From NCBI GenBank assembly GCA_029251465.1, contig JAQXDI010000057.1, positions 1 to 52,863 of the forward strand: 52,863 bases of DNA, in the 5' to 3' direction. The position numbers and the translations under genes were made by a program. The notes beneath the pieces were generated by a model that worked only from the letters and a program-made list of their open reading frames with translations, was not told the DNA's origin and searched no databases. This document shows, piece by piece, positions 1 through 16,390 of the stretch. The first letter of the stretch is position 1. Each line of letters starts with the position of its first letter. This stretch comes from Ascidiaceihabitans sp. (GTDB lineage Bacteria > Pseudomonadota > Alphaproteobacteria > Rhodobacterales > Rhodobacteraceae).

Positions 1-584
1 AGGTTCCACCAGAAATCATAATGCTTGTCTTGTTTGCCGCGATCCATCTCGTATCGGCCGATGATTTCAAAGGTTTCGCAGTCCATAATAAAGATGCCGG
101 GCGGACCATCTGTGCCATCGACACCGCCACCACCAAGACAGGACACATAGATGCCTTCGGGCCCACAATGGATCGTGTGCGGGCGGGAATAACCGGTTTT
201 CGAAAACAGTTCTTCTGGCTCGATTGTCTTGTGGATATGGGCCTTTAGCGGGTCTTTGACATCGATCACATAGATGCGCGACGACCGGATGCCGGGCACG
301 ATCAGATAACGACGCTCAAGGAAAGCATGGCCAGACATTGGCGACAAGGACGACGAACAAGCGTTCCAGCCAAAGTGGTGAAATTCGTCGCCTTTGTTGG
401 GCACAATCACTTGATGCACGATTTCGCCGTAGGTGTCTGAACCGGGCTTTAAATCGATCACGGCAATACCGTCCGATTGCGAACCATCCGGGCTCAGCAT
501 CACGGTGAAAGCATAGTTTTCAGCGGGGGCTTGCATGGCCAGTTTAGGTGATGCGTGGAATGTGGGGTCAGGTCTAAGCGTCAT
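1..584 (-). CDS. Selenium-binding protein (SBP56) / methanethiol oxidase family, 3' end outside window
   Basis: I translated this strand by hand. The first 194 residues resemble the SELENBP1/SBP56 family: a VPNKGDEFHHFGWNACSS block near residues 62-78 corresponds to the family's PNxxDExHHxGWNxCSS, followed by a SSRIYVIDV block and HTIHCGPEGIYVSCLG near residue 140. Family members studied oxidise methanethiol to formaldehyde, sulfide and peroxide; paired histidines are candidate metal ligands. The ATG at 584 has a GGAGG Shine-Dalgarno 7 bases upstream. I see no signal peptide. The C-terminus is cut by the window edge. It has no known part in photosynthesis and marks one flank of the cluster. 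The family call is firm; methanethiol as substrate is inference. Confidence 0.85.
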   Translation of the reverse strand, partial: MTLRPDPTFHASPKLAMQAPAENYAFTVMLSPDGSQSDGIAVIDLKPGSDTYGEIVHQVIVPNKGDEFHHFGWNACSSSLSPMSGHAFLERRYLIVPGIRSSRIYVIDVKDPLKAHIHKTIEPEELFSKTGYSRPHTIHCGPEGIYVSCLGGGGVDGTDGPPGIFIMDCETFEIIGRYEMDRGKQDKHYDFWWN

Positions 585-750
585 AACGGTCCTCCAAATT
601 AAAATGTCCGCTTTGGCGGGTCTTATTTGTGGGCCTGCGGGGCCAAATTTATTGATGCTCTGATTTTTATGATGGGAAGAAATGTTCTGAAAAAGCAGGG
701 TAAAGTAGAATTTCTTCCGCACGAATATTTGTGCGCGGGCTTTGCAAATT

Positions 751-782
751 GAAAACGGGGCCAACCCAAAGGTACCCCCGTT
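751..782 (-). terminator. Probable rho-independent terminator after hemA
   Basis: On the minus strand an AACGGGG arm (776-782) and a CCCCGTT arm (754-760) form a 7-bp stem with a 15-base loop, followed by TTTTC. It lies about 25 bases past the hemA stop, where the long bchF-to-hemA series ends. The rest of 585-804 holds no gene that I can support. A small CGCAC/GTGCG inverted repeat (718-735) could belong to the promoter of the next gene. Confidence 0.6.
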
Positions 783-804
783 CCTGGTCATATCTAGTTG
801 TTGT

Positions 805-2019
805 TTAGGCGACAGCGTGGGCAATCGCGCATTGTTTCCAAAGCGACGTCAGGGCGGCCACCAGATGGGCAACGTCCGCATCGCTGTGCAGCGGCGACGG
901 GGTAAAGCGCAAACGCTCAGTTCCTTTGGGTACAGTCGGATAGTTGATCGGCTGCACGTAGATGCCCCATTCGTCCATCAGATAGTCCGCCAGCATTTTG
1001 GTTTTGACCGGGTCCTTGATCATGACCGGCACGATGTGGCTTTCGTTGTACAGGTGCGGGATGCCGGCGCGATCCAAACCAGCGCGCAGTTTGGCGACTT
1101 GTTCGCGCTGCTTTAGGCGTTCGGTGTCGGACTGTTTGAGGTGCGCGATGGATGTGCGGGCAGCGGCGGCAACGGCTGGGGGCAACGCGGTTGTAAAGAT
1201 GAAACCGGAGGCAAAGCTGCGGATGAAATCGCACAGGGCGGCGGAGCCTGTGATGTAGCCGCCAACGACGCCATAAGCCTTGCCAAGGGTACCTTCGATC
1301 AGAGTGATGCGGTCCATCAGCCCCTCTTGTTCAGCAACACCGCCACCGCGCGGGCCGTACAGGCCAACCGCGTGGACCTCGTCCAGATAGGTCATCGCGC
1401 CGTATTTTTCGCAGACCTCAACGATCTCGCGGATCGGGGCGATGTCGCCGTCCATGGAATAGACCGACTCAAATGCCACGATTTTCGGGGCGTTGGCGGG
1501 CAGGGCGCGCAATTTCGCCTCAAGGTCGGCCAAGTCGTTGTGGTTCCAAATCACCTTTTGCGCACGCGAATGGCGGATGCCTTCGATCATCGAGGCGTGG
1601 TTGCCGGAATCCGACAGAATGATGCAGTCTTTGATCCTTGATCCCAACGTCGACAGCGCCGCCCAATTCGACACGTACCCCGAGGTGAACAGCAATGCGG
1701 CTTCCTTGTGGTGCAGATCCGCGAGCTCAGCCTCGAGCAGCAGGTGATCGTGGTTGGTGCCGGAAATGTTGCGCGTGCCGCCAGCGCCCGTGCCGGTGCG
1801 CTGCACTGCCTCGCACATCGCGTCGATCACCAGCGGGTTTTGTCCCATCCCAAGGTAGTCGTTTGAGCACCAAACCGTCACATCGCGCACTTCGCCGTCG
1901 ACATGGTTTGCCGCGCGTGGGAATTTGCCGCATGTGCGTTCCAGTTCGGCGAAATAGCGATAGTTGCCTTCGGCCTTTAGCGCGTCGAGCTGTTCGTTGA
2001 AAAGCGTGTCAAAGTTCAT
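805..2019 (-). CDS. hemA: 5-aminolevulinate synthase
   Basis: 404 aa, full length for the alphaproteobacterial (C4) enzyme, which condenses succinyl-CoA and glycine to 5-aminolevulinate, the first tetrapyrrole precursor. It is a PLP fold-type I protein. The Schiff-base lysine is K247 in [13 protein letters not shown], and the cofactor aspartate region is [12 protein letters not shown] (residues 211-222). The ATG at 2019 overlaps the puhE stop as ATGA, so it is probably translated by coupling as the last gene of the bch-puh series. A PGC-located hemA suggests precursor supply is co-expressed with bacteriochlorophyll genes; another copy may exist elsewhere in the genome. Confidence 0.97.
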   Translation of the reverse strand: MNFDTLFNEQLDALKAEGNYRYFAELERTCGKFPRAANHVDGEVRDVTVWCSNDYLGMGQNPLVIDAMCEAVQRTGTGAGGTRNISGTNHDHLLLEAELADLHHKEAALLFTSGYVSNWAALSTLGSRIKDCIILSDSGNHASMIEGIRHSRAQKVIWNHNDLADLEAKLRALPANAPKIVAFESVYSMDGDIAPIREIVEVCEKYGAMTYLDEVHAVGLYGPRGGGVAEQEGLMDRITLIEGTLGKAYGVVGGYITGSAALCDFIRSFASGFIFTTALPPAVAAAARTSIAHLKQSDTERLKQREQVAKLRAGLDRAGIPHLYNESHIVPVMIKDPVKTKMLADYLMDEWGIYVQPINYPTVPKGTERLRFTPSPLHSDADVAHLVAALTSLWKQCAIAHAVA

Positions 2020-2822
2020 GGGATTTTCCTTTGGTCGTGGTGGCTAGGTGTCGCGGCGGCCGGTAGTATCCAGCGCCATAATTTTGCATCTGGCAGTGGG
2101 ATGACCATCAGCCAGTGTTCGAGTGCGGCCAAGGCGGCAAGGGCAGTGAGCAGGGCGAACCCCACCGTTGTTGCGGGTGCGTCTGACGCGAACAAGCGTT
2201 CAGCAAAGCAGGCGGTCGTGAGGCTTAGAAAGGTCACGCCGATGGGAAATGCGACCGTCACACCGGCTTGGCGAAAGTATGATTTCAAATGCTTAAGCGG
2301 CACTGGAACGAATTCGGTGTTGATCCGCGGGACGCCGAAAAACAGGTTTAGCTTGGCCGAAATACGGGCACTGAACAGCACCAGATAGACCCAAAACCCA
2401 AAGGCGTTTTCCGCCCCGGCACTGATCACTAAAACGATCAGTAAAACCGCAAGCAAGAGCAACTCGTGATAGGCCAGCGTGTTGAACGCACGCTTGAAAC
2501 GGGCCCAGCCGGATAAACCTGTCGGGCAGGGTCGCGTTTCGGGACCGGTGACAATGCCGGCCAAAAACGCCAGTTCGATCCAGCCCCAAATCATCAGAAC
2601 TGACAGGAATGCCACGTAGACGTTCATCACGCTGAGTGTGGCCGAAGACACGACCAAACCAGCAAACCCCAAGGCCAACACCGGCACGCCCAGCAAAACT
2701 GAACGGGCATGGGCAACGCCGTCACCCGCATCAGATTTGCGCACGACCAGCAGGATCAGCCCGGTGAAAAACCACCAGGCAAACACTGCGATAATCGCTG
2801 CTATCCAAGGCGAGGTTGGCAT
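2016..2822 (-). CDS. puhE: Photosynthetic complex assembly protein PuhE
   Basis: 268 aa, very hydrophobic, with about seven predicted membrane segments, the first at residues 7-27 ([21 protein letters not shown]). Length, hydropathy and position between acsF and hemA match PuhE (DUF3623; orf274 of Rhodobacter), a membrane protein affecting reaction-centre/LH1 assembly and bacteriochlorophyll level. The [22 protein letters not shown] stretch near residue 160 is typical of the family. The start ATG shares one base with the acsF stop (TGATG) and the end overlaps hemA as ATGA. Its exact biochemical role is unknown. Confidence 0.92.
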   Translation of the reverse strand: MPTSPWIAAIIAVFAWWFFTGLILLVVRKSDAGDGVAHARSVLLGVPVLALGFAGLVVSSATLSVMNVYVAFLSVLMIWGWIELAFLAGIVTGPETRPCPTGLSGWARFKRAFNTLAYHELLLLAVLLIVLVISAGAENAFGFWVYLVLFSARISAKLNLFFGVPRINTEFVPVPLKHLKSYFRQAGVTVAFPIGVTFLSLTTACFAERLFASDAPATTVGFALLTALAALAALEHWLMVIPLPDAKLWRWILPAAATPSHHDQRKIP

Positions 2823-3964
2823 CAGTACGCAGGCTCCATCACCGGGCTGTCGGGGACGTCATTTGGGATCGCGGGGATCGTCAGGACCGACACAAACGAC
2901 AGACCTGCCGTGGCCATGCCCGCAAGACGCGACACCATTCCGAACAGGCCGCCGCGTTGTTTGGCCTGCGCGATCTTAACCGAGGCACGCTCCATCCGGT
3001 CCAGATTTGGACGCCAGCGCGGGTGGTCGATGTCGACCGTGAACGGGAACACTTGCTTGGTGATTTCCGACGTTTTGCGGAACACCTCGTGACCGTACCA
3101 CGTGACGTCGACGCCAAGTGCTTCGTGGAACAAGGGGCGCTGATGGTCGCGCACCCACATGGTGGAATAAACGGCCGTCAGGAAAAACTTGATCCACATT
3201 TTGTTCATGCGGGTTTGCGTCAGCTTTGGGTCGGTTTTCATCAGCAGGGCAAAGGCCTCGCCGTGCGAAAATTCGTCATTGCACCATTCGCGGAACCATT
3301 TGAAAATCGGATGGAACCGCTTGTCTGGGTGTTCCTCGAGGTGGCGAAAGATCGTGATGTAGCGCGCATAACCGATCTTTTCGGACAGGTAGGTCGCGTA
3401 GTAGATGAATTTTGGGCGGAAATACGTGTATTTTTTCTGCTGGGTCAAAAAGCCCAAGTTCACCCGAATACCAGCCTCACGCAGTGCGTCGTTGATGAAC
3501 CCCGCATGACGCGCCTCGTCGCGTGCCATCAGCTGGAACAGCGTGGTGATGTCGGTGTTTGACCCGCGACGCTTCATCTCCTTGTACAGCACACAGCCCG
3601 AAAATTCGGCGGTACAAGACGAGATCAGGAAATCGATGAATTCGGCCTTCAGCTTTGGCTCCATCCCGTCCCAATTGGCGTCCCAATCGTCGTTTTTCTT
3701 AAAATGGCCCTTGTTGGGGTCCGACTTCATGCGTGCGATCAGCTTGTCCCAATCGGCGCGTACAGGGGTCACGTCAATCGCGTCCATTTCGTCAAAGTCG
3801 GTGGTGTAAAACCGAGGCGTCAGCAGCGTGTTTTGCATGGCAACTTCGGTCGCCATTTCTGACGTCATTTCGGGGCCGTCATCAAGGGCGTCTTGCGCGG
3901 CAATCGCTTCTTCTGCGGTGTTGGCGTAGGCAGAGTGGACGGGTTCATCAACATGCTTGTTCAT
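2822..3964 (-). CDS. acsF: Mg-protoporphyrin IX monomethyl ester oxidative cyclase (AcsF)
   Basis: 380 aa, usual length for the aerobic di-iron cyclase that forms the isocyclic E ring of (bacterio)chlorophyll with O2. Two carboxylate/histidine iron-binding parts are visible: SSCTAEFSGCVLYKE (residues 115-129) with LMARDEARHAG (145-155, E150 and H153), and the later EWCNDEFSHGEAF. It overlaps the upstream 98-aa ORF as ATGA. The oxygen-independent radical-SAM cyclase BchE is not found in this window, so bacteriochlorophyll synthesis by the genes seen here needs oxygen. Confidence 0.97.
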   Translation of the reverse strand: MNKHVDEPVHSAYANTAEEAIAAQDALDDGPEMTSEMATEVAMQNTLLTPRFYTTDFDEMDAIDVTPVRADWDKLIARMKSDPNKGHFKKNDDWDANWDGMEPKLKAEFIDFLISSCTAEFSGCVLYKEMKRRGSNTDITTLFQLMARDEARHAGFINDALREAGIRVNLGFLTQQKKYTYFRPKFIYYATYLSEKIGYARYITIFRHLEEHPDKRFHPIFKWFREWCNDEFSHGEAFALLMKTDPKLTQTRMNKMWIKFFLTAVYSTMWVRDHQRPLFHEALGVDVTWYGHEVFRKTSEITKQVFPFTVDIDHPRWRPNLDRMERASVKIAQAKQRGGLFGMVSRLAGMATAGLSFVSVLTIPAIPNDVPDSPVMEPAY

Positions 3965-4257
3965 GACATCACCTCTTCGCTGAATGAAAATTCACACAGT
4001 TCCATGAATTCGAAATCGCCGGTCCAGCGGGTCCAGATCTGTTCGATTTTGGAGGCGCGGATGATCGTGGCGGTCCGGTGTTCCTCGACGATTTCACCGT
4101 AGCGGGCCATGATTTCGCTGCCGTGCACCAAGACGCTATCGCCCGGATTGACGACGGCACCGTTGTTGAATTTGACGTGTGCGGATAGCTCCTCAAAGCG
4201 GTGCGATATCGTCACCGTGCAGGGGGCGGTTTCTTTTGATCTTGTCAGAAGTCCCAT
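3961..4257 (-). CDS. Small conserved PGC protein between puhC and acsF
   Basis: 98 aa, soluble, no signal peptide or membrane segment seen. It begins MGLLTRSKETAPCTVTISHRF and has a central part (NNGAVVNPGDSVLVHGSEI, residues 31-49) resembling a small beta-barrel. An ORF of similar size occurs at this place (puhC-x-acsF) in alphaproteobacterial PGCs, but I know of no established function. The AAAGGGA element before ATG 4257 supports the start; the stop overlaps the acsF start (ATGA). Tight coupling to acsF suggests a role in cyclase function or complex assembly, but that is inference. Confidence 0.85.
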   Translation of the reverse strand: MGLLTRSKETAPCTVTISHRFEELSAHVKFNNGAVVNPGDSVLVHGSEIMARYGEIVEEHRTATIIRASKIEQIWTRWTGDFEFMELCEFSFSEEVMS

Positions 4258-4284
4258 GTTTTAAGTCCCTTTAGCTAAAGTGGT

Positions 4285-4752
4285 TCAGTCGATCAGCCTG
4301 GCGAAAGCTGCGACATTGTCTTGGCCGTATCCGATCAATTCGATCTTCCAGCCGGTTGTATCGTCCAGAACGGCAACGTGGCCGTTGGCGCGGCGCACAA
4401 GGCGCAGCGGTGCGTCGGATGGCACGTCTTGCACCGTGCGTTCGCGATTGACCGACACCCAGATTACGTCGATGAACCCGGATTTGTTGGTGCCGGAATA
4501 GGCGATTTCGCGGCCCATTTCGTCACGCACATAGACGCCTTCGTTGCGGGTGCCATCAAGGACAATGGCGCGTTCTGCAACGATGGGGCTGTCTGGTGCG
4601 ACGCCCATCAGCGGCTGGTTTGTAACTTGGTCAAAGGTGACCAAAGCGAGGGTCGCCAGCATCAATGCGAACATCGCGACAACCAGATATTTTGGCACAA
4701 ATTCGCGGTCTTGGTGCTTCATCTCGTTGGACAGTGTGGATAAACGGTTCAT
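4285..4752 (-). CDS. puhC: Photosynthetic complex assembly protein PuhC
   Basis: 155 aa from ATG 4752 (MNRLSTLSN). A longer open frame to 4872 exists, but 4752 has a GGAG Shine-Dalgarno and begins 4 bases after the puhB stop, so I prefer it. There is one membrane segment (YLVVAMFALMLATLALVTF, residues about 21-39) after a short polar N-terminus, then a periplasmic domain of about 110 residues. This matches PuhC (orf162b), needed for normal RC-LH1 assembly in Rhodobacter. The second Met (MKHQDREF) is an alternative start. Confidence 0.9.
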   Translation of the reverse strand: MNRLSTLSNEMKHQDREFVPKYLVVAMFALMLATLALVTFDQVTNQPLMGVAPDSPIVAERAIVLDGTRNEGVYVRDEMGREIAYSGTNKSGFIDVIWVSVNRERTVQDVPSDAPLRLVRRANGHVAVLDDTTGWKIELIGYGQDNVAAFARLID

Positions 4753-4756
4753 CGAT

Positions 4757-5401
4757 TTACTCCGCTGCAACGATGCCGATTTGACCATGATCTGGATCAA
4801 TACGGCTGACTTTGGGTTCAGACAAACGGGTTTGTGCAGCGTCGGCAAAGATTGCAGCGACACGGGCGGCATCAGGGATCGCGCGGAACGCAGGCTGCGT
4901 GCGGCTGAAATACCAAGGGCGCACGTGCGGCCAGGTCATCAGATACGACAGGCGCGTCTCGCCGCTGAGCTGAAACGTAACAGTGCCAAGCCCAGATTTG
5001 CGCACAGCCGCTTGGGCTGATCCGATGCAAACATAAGGCAGGTTCAGCGTCATGGTCAGGGCCGCGCCAATGCGCATGCAAACGCGTTTGTTGGTAAGCG
5101 TGTAAACGGTGGATCGTGCTTGGATGGTCGCAATGCCGATCAGCAAAAGACCGGCGATCAACCCTGCGATCAAAAACGGAATGCCGTGACCCATCGCTGC
5201 ATTCAGCGGCAGTTCAACGGCAGAAACACCAACGCGCCAGATGGCCAGCACCACGAAATATCCGATGACCCAATTCAGGCCCAAAGCATCCTTGGCCAAA
5301 CGCATTGGATTGGGGCTGCCTTGCCAAAGAATTTCTTCGCCCGCAGGCAATTCTTCGGGCAGGCCGCGGATCGGTTCGAATTTGAAATCATCGTGGTTCA
5401 T
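4757..5401 (-). CDS. puhB: Photosynthetic complex assembly protein PuhB
   Basis: 214 aa. It opens with FEPIRGLPEELPAGEEILWQGSPNP, the PuhB signature, followed by membrane segments near residues 43-62 and 74-95 and a PH-like domain (STVYTLTNKRVCMRIG, residues 97-112). PuhB (orf214) helps assemble the reaction centre and acts with PuhA. It lies downstream of puhA, separated by a hairpin, and four bases before puhC. Confidence 0.95.
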   Translation of the reverse strand: MNHDDFKFEPIRGLPEELPAGEEILWQGSPNPMRLAKDALGLNWVIGYFVVLAIWRVGVSAVELPLNAAMGHGIPFLIAGLIAGLLLIGIATIQARSTVYTLTNKRVCMRIGAALTMTLNLPYVCIGSAQAAVRKSGLGTVTFQLSGETRLSYLMTWPHVRPWYFSRTQPAFRAIPDAARVAAIFADAAQTRLSEPKVSRIDPDHGQIGIVAAE

Positions 5402-5425
5402 TGGTTTGGTGTCCCTGTTGTTTGG

Positions 5426-5461
5426 ACCGGACCCTGTGGTGGCTAAGCCTGCGGGTCCGGT
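5426..5461 (-). other. Intercistronic hairpin between puhA and puhB
   Basis: A 9-bp perfect inverted repeat (plus-strand arms ACCGGACCC at 5426-5434 and GGGTCCGGT at 5453-5461) fills the 75-base gap between puhA and puhB. No U-run follows on the transcribed strand, so RNA stabilisation or partial attenuation that sets puhA above puhB is more likely than full termination. This role is inferred from position. Confidence 0.7.
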
Positions 5462-5476
5462 TGGTTTTGTGTTAGA

Positions 5477-6250
5477 TCAAAGCAGCGGCTCGGCGCGTTT
5501 CGCATCCGCATAAAGCGTGCCGCCGCCAAAGTAGGCCATGATCTTTTCTTCTTCCAAAAGCGTGATCTCGTCCGCGTTTTTGATCGTCGGAATGTCCGCA
5601 AAATGTGTGCTGTAAATCGAGCGTACTGTGACGCGGTCGCCTTTGATGCGGGCAAAGTTCATCGGGATCAGACGCGTTTGACCAGACCCTTCGGGGTTCA
5701 CGTCAATGGTCAGGTAGCGGACCATTTGCTCTGGCACGTCGATCCACATATCGATGATGCGTCCGATCACTTCGCCGTCGCCTGCAACCACAGGTTTGCC
5801 GCGTGGGTCCATCCCCGCCGAAACGTGGAAATCAGGCAGTGCCGTCATTGGTTTGATCTTGGCGTGACCATGCGCGTCCAGTTCGGCGTGGTCGCTGCGT
5901 GGGGCCCATGCGCCGGGACCAACGCCGTCTTTCATCGGATCACCGGTCGGCACATAAGGCGACCCGGCAGCGGCTGATGATTGCTCTAGTGCCAGATCAT
6001 CGCGATCACCACGTTGCCCTGATGGAACCGTCAATTCACCGCGCCCGTGTGGCAGCAGGAATGTCTTGTCTGTTGGAACCGGGAATGGGCCTTGGTTTGC
6101 GGCCTCGCCCCCGTCATCTGATTGCAAAGGATAGCCTTCGCGCATGTTTTCGGTTTGCAGATAGTAGATCAGCAACCCAAAGAAGATCCAGAAAAGCCAG
6201 ATCGCAGCGCTGGCCAGATCGAAGTTTCCAAAGAATTCAGTTCCAAGCAT
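5477..6250 (-). CDS. puhA: Photosynthetic reaction centre H subunit
   Basis: 257 aa, normal length. One N-terminal membrane helix (LASAAIWLFWIFFGLLIYYL, residues about 12-31) is followed by ENMREGYPL, a family landmark, and then the cytoplasmic PRC-barrel domain with GDGEVIGRIIDMWIDVPEQ and the C-terminal ITLLEEEKIMAYFGGGTLYA motif. The H subunit caps the L/M core and guides protons to the QB site. It follows lhaA after 42 bases and heads the puh part of the operon. Confidence 0.98.
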   Translation of the reverse strand: MLGTEFFGNFDLASAAIWLFWIFFGLLIYYLQTENMREGYPLQSDDGGEAANQGPFPVPTDKTFLLPHGRGELTVPSGQRGDRDDLALEQSSAAAGSPYVPTGDPMKDGVGPGAWAPRSDHAELDAHGHAKIKPMTALPDFHVSAGMDPRGKPVVAGDGEVIGRIIDMWIDVPEQMVRYLTIDVNPEGSGQTRLIPMNFARIKGDRVTVRSIYSTHFADIPTIKNADEITLLEEEKIMAYFGGGTLYADAKRAEPLL

Positions 6251-6292
6251 TGTGGTGTCCTCCGTCGTGGTCGGTATTGAATGTTGCGTGTG

Positions 6293-7723
6293 TCATGTCG
6301 GGAAATCCGCAAGGCCGATGGGGCCTTTGGTTTTGGATGTGATGGGGCGGGTTTTGACCAAAGGGCCAAGGGCGATCAGCGTGATGAACAGGGCAGCGAT
6401 TTCAACGTGGTAGACCACGGAATATCCGGTTGCCGGTGAATTCAACGCGTCGCCCAACTGACCGCTGGTTGCAGCGGCATTGATCACGTCGCGCAAGGCC
6501 CCGCCGATAAAGATCGACAGGCCTGCCGCTGTTGCTTGCGCCGCACCCCATGCCCCCAGCGCGAGGCCTTTGCCTGCCACGCCTTTGGTGTCCAGCGTCA
6601 TGGTTGCCGTCAGGGTTGCGACGGAAAACAATCCGCCGCCCAAACCAATGCCAAAAGCCCCGGCAAAGAACATGACCGGGCTGTTCATCGGGGCGGCAAA
6701 GATCACTGCGCAAAACGCAACCAATCCGAACAGAATGCCGCGGGCCGCCAAGCGATGCGGATCGATATTTGATTTCAACCACTTCGCGGCCAGCCCGAAA
6801 CCCAGCAGCGCGCCACCGGCCCACATGGCCGTCAGCAAGGTCGTTGCCGACACGGAAAGCCCAAGGATTTCGCCGCCGTAGGGTTCTAGCAGCACGTCCT
6901 GCATGTTGAACGCCAGCGTGCCAAGGAACACGACGACCAGCAGGCGTGCGGCGTCGCTGCCTGCGGTCAGATCGGCCCACGCATCGCTGAAGAACGGACG
7001 CGGTGCCTCGCGTTCTTCGCGGCTCACCGGGGTGATTTTCTCTTGTTTCCAAAGCGCGATTACGTTCAGCACGATGGTCACAACGGCGGTGCCTTGGACC
7101 ACTTGCACCAAACGCAAAGCGCTAAAGTTGTGCAGCAGTGCGCCGACGATAATTGCGGACACGGCCATGCCGATCAGAAACATCACATACAGCAGCGCAA
7201 CAACTTGGGGGCGGGTTTCTTCGGTGGCGCGATCAGCGGCCAGCGCCAGACCCGCCGTTTGCGTCATGTGCATGCCAAGACCGGTGAAAAGGAACGCCAA
7301 AGCGGCCCCAACTTCGCCTGCCCATTCGGGGCCAGCAACCTGATCGCCGGATAGAACCAACAGGCCCATCGGCATGATGGCAAGGCCACCGAACTGCCAA
7401 AGCGACCCAAACCAAAGGTAGGGAATGCGCTTCCACCCGATCGCGCTGCGGTAGGTGTCAGAGCGAAACCCCAACAGCGCACGAAACGGTGCGACCAGCA
7501 CAGGAATCGCGATCATGATGGCGACGATCCAAGCGGCGACGCTAAGTTCGACGATCATCACGCGGTTCAGCGTGCCCAGCAACATGACCGCAGCCATGCC
7601 GACGGACACCTGGAACAACGACAGCCGCAATAATTGACCCAAAGGGAGCTGTTCGCTGACCGCATCCGAAAACGGCAATGCGCGCAGCGTCAGGTTCTGG
7701 ATCGTTTTGCGGCCAAGCATCAT
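6293..7723 (-). CDS. lhaA: LH1 assembly protein LhaA (PucC/BCD transporter family)
   Basis: 476 aa from ATG 7723 (MMLGRKTIQNL), whose ATGA overlaps the bchM stop; the frame stays open upstream to 7882, but inside bchM. It is a major-facilitator-type membrane protein with about 12 segments. FRALLGFRSDTYRSAIGWKRIPYLW (residues about 80-104) is a hallmark of the LhaA/PucC family. LhaA aids LH1 assembly, probably by delivering pigment to the alpha/beta peptides. A second family member lies at 42654-43940. Confidence 0.95.
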   Translation of the reverse strand: MMLGRKTIQNLTLRALPFSDAVSEQLPLGQLLRLSLFQVSVGMAAVMLLGTLNRVMIVELSVAAWIVAIMIAIPVLVAPFRALLGFRSDTYRSAIGWKRIPYLWFGSLWQFGGLAIMPMGLLVLSGDQVAGPEWAGEVGAALAFLFTGLGMHMTQTAGLALAADRATEETRPQVVALLYVMFLIGMAVSAIIVGALLHNFSALRLVQVVQGTAVVTIVLNVIALWKQEKITPVSREEREAPRPFFSDAWADLTAGSDAARLLVVVFLGTLAFNMQDVLLEPYGGEILGLSVSATTLLTAMWAGGALLGFGLAAKWLKSNIDPHRLAARGILFGLVAFCAVIFAAPMNSPVMFFAGAFGIGLGGGLFSVATLTATMTLDTKGVAGKGLALGAWGAAQATAAGLSIFIGGALRDVINAAATSGQLGDALNSPATGYSVVYHVEIAALFITLIALGPLVKTRPITSKTKGPIGLADFPT

Positions 7724-8387
7724 GGGCGGAACTCCAACGCATTCGAAATGTAAAAGCCCGAAGTCACACGTTCGATATTGCGCAATGTGCCGCGCGAAAT
7801 GGCTTTGGACAGGCGTTCGGGACTGTGCGGCACCATCGTGGGTGAACGATCTGCGCGCGGAAACAGTTTGCCAACGCGCCACATCGCCATCAGCAATGGC
7901 GTGCGCGGGGCGACTGTGAACACCATGTTGCCGCGAATGCGCGGGGCGATGTTGTGCAAGATGCGGGTGATGTCGTCTTGGGAATAATAGATCATCGAAT
8001 CCATCGCCACGACGTGATCAAAATGGCCCAGCGAGACATCCAGCATGTCACCGGCGCTGAATTCCATCGAACCTGTGACTTGTGTGGGGCGACGTTTTTC
8101 GGCGATGTCGATCAGTTGCGGCGAAATATCAACGCCGACAACATCCGCGCCGCGTGCGGCCAGTTCAAACGCCAAAGCGCCAGTGCCGCAGCCCGCATCC
8201 AAGATGCGTGCGCCGGTCAAATCACGGGGCAACTGCGCGATCAGCAGATCACGCATCCGGTCACGTCCAGCCCGCACGGTGGCACGAATGCCAGACACGG
8301 GCGCGTCTGATGTCAGGCGCTCCCAGGTCTTGGTGGCGGTGCGATCGAAATAGGTTTCAACGTGCTGGCGTGTGACCTCGTAGGACA

Positions 8388-8388
<1 letters not shown>
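7720..8388 (-). CDS. bchM: Mg-protoporphyrin IX O-methyltransferase
   Basis: 222 aa from ATG 8388. This start shares one base with the bchL stop (TGATG), while the TTG one codon earlier is less likely. The S-adenosylmethionine-binding motif GARILDAGCGTGALAFELAARGADVVGVDIS is at residues about 59-89. The enzyme methylates the 13-propionate of Mg-protoporphyrin IX, making the substrate of AcsF, which is encoded further along this series. The next gene, lhaA, overlaps as ATGA. Confidence 0.97.
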
Positions 8389-16133
<7,745 letters not shown>

Positions 16134-16187
16134 GGTGTCCCCCAACGCGATCAGTGTTGGTTAAAATCTGGCAGTATCTTATCAATG

Positions 16188-16205
16188 TGTCAACTTTGAT
16201 TTACA
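16188..16205. promoter_or_regulatory. PpsR/CrtJ-type operator, bchF-proximal
   Basis: TGTCAACTTTGATTTACA fits the TGT-N12-ACA consensus bound by PpsR/CrtJ. It lies 55 bases upstream of the bchF start and 185 bases from the aerR start. It pairs with the site at 16286-16303 about 98 bases away, a spacing suited to looping or cooperative binding of tetramers. Confidence 0.8.
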
Positions 16206-16285
16206 CAAATTTAAAATGAGATGCGCGCCAGGAAATTCAATTCTTGCCATTAAAACATACTGTTTCGATGGAAATTGCTCAAAAG

Positions 16286-16303
16286 TGTCAATTAGATTTG
16301 ACA
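16286..16303. promoter_or_regulatory. PpsR/CrtJ-type operator, aerR-proximal
   Basis: TGTCAATTAGATTTGACA is a symmetric TGTC-N10-GACA form of the PpsR/CrtJ consensus, 88 bases upstream of the aerR start. It suggests that aerR-ppsR transcription may also be under repressor feedback, or that the site serves bchF by long-range cooperation. Confidence 0.85.
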
Positions 16304-16390
16304 TATTGAGAGTCATATTAGACGATAGGGGGCAATTACGAGTTCACCAGTCACACCTGTCAGAGGCTCAAAATCCAAGGGGGATTGCGA

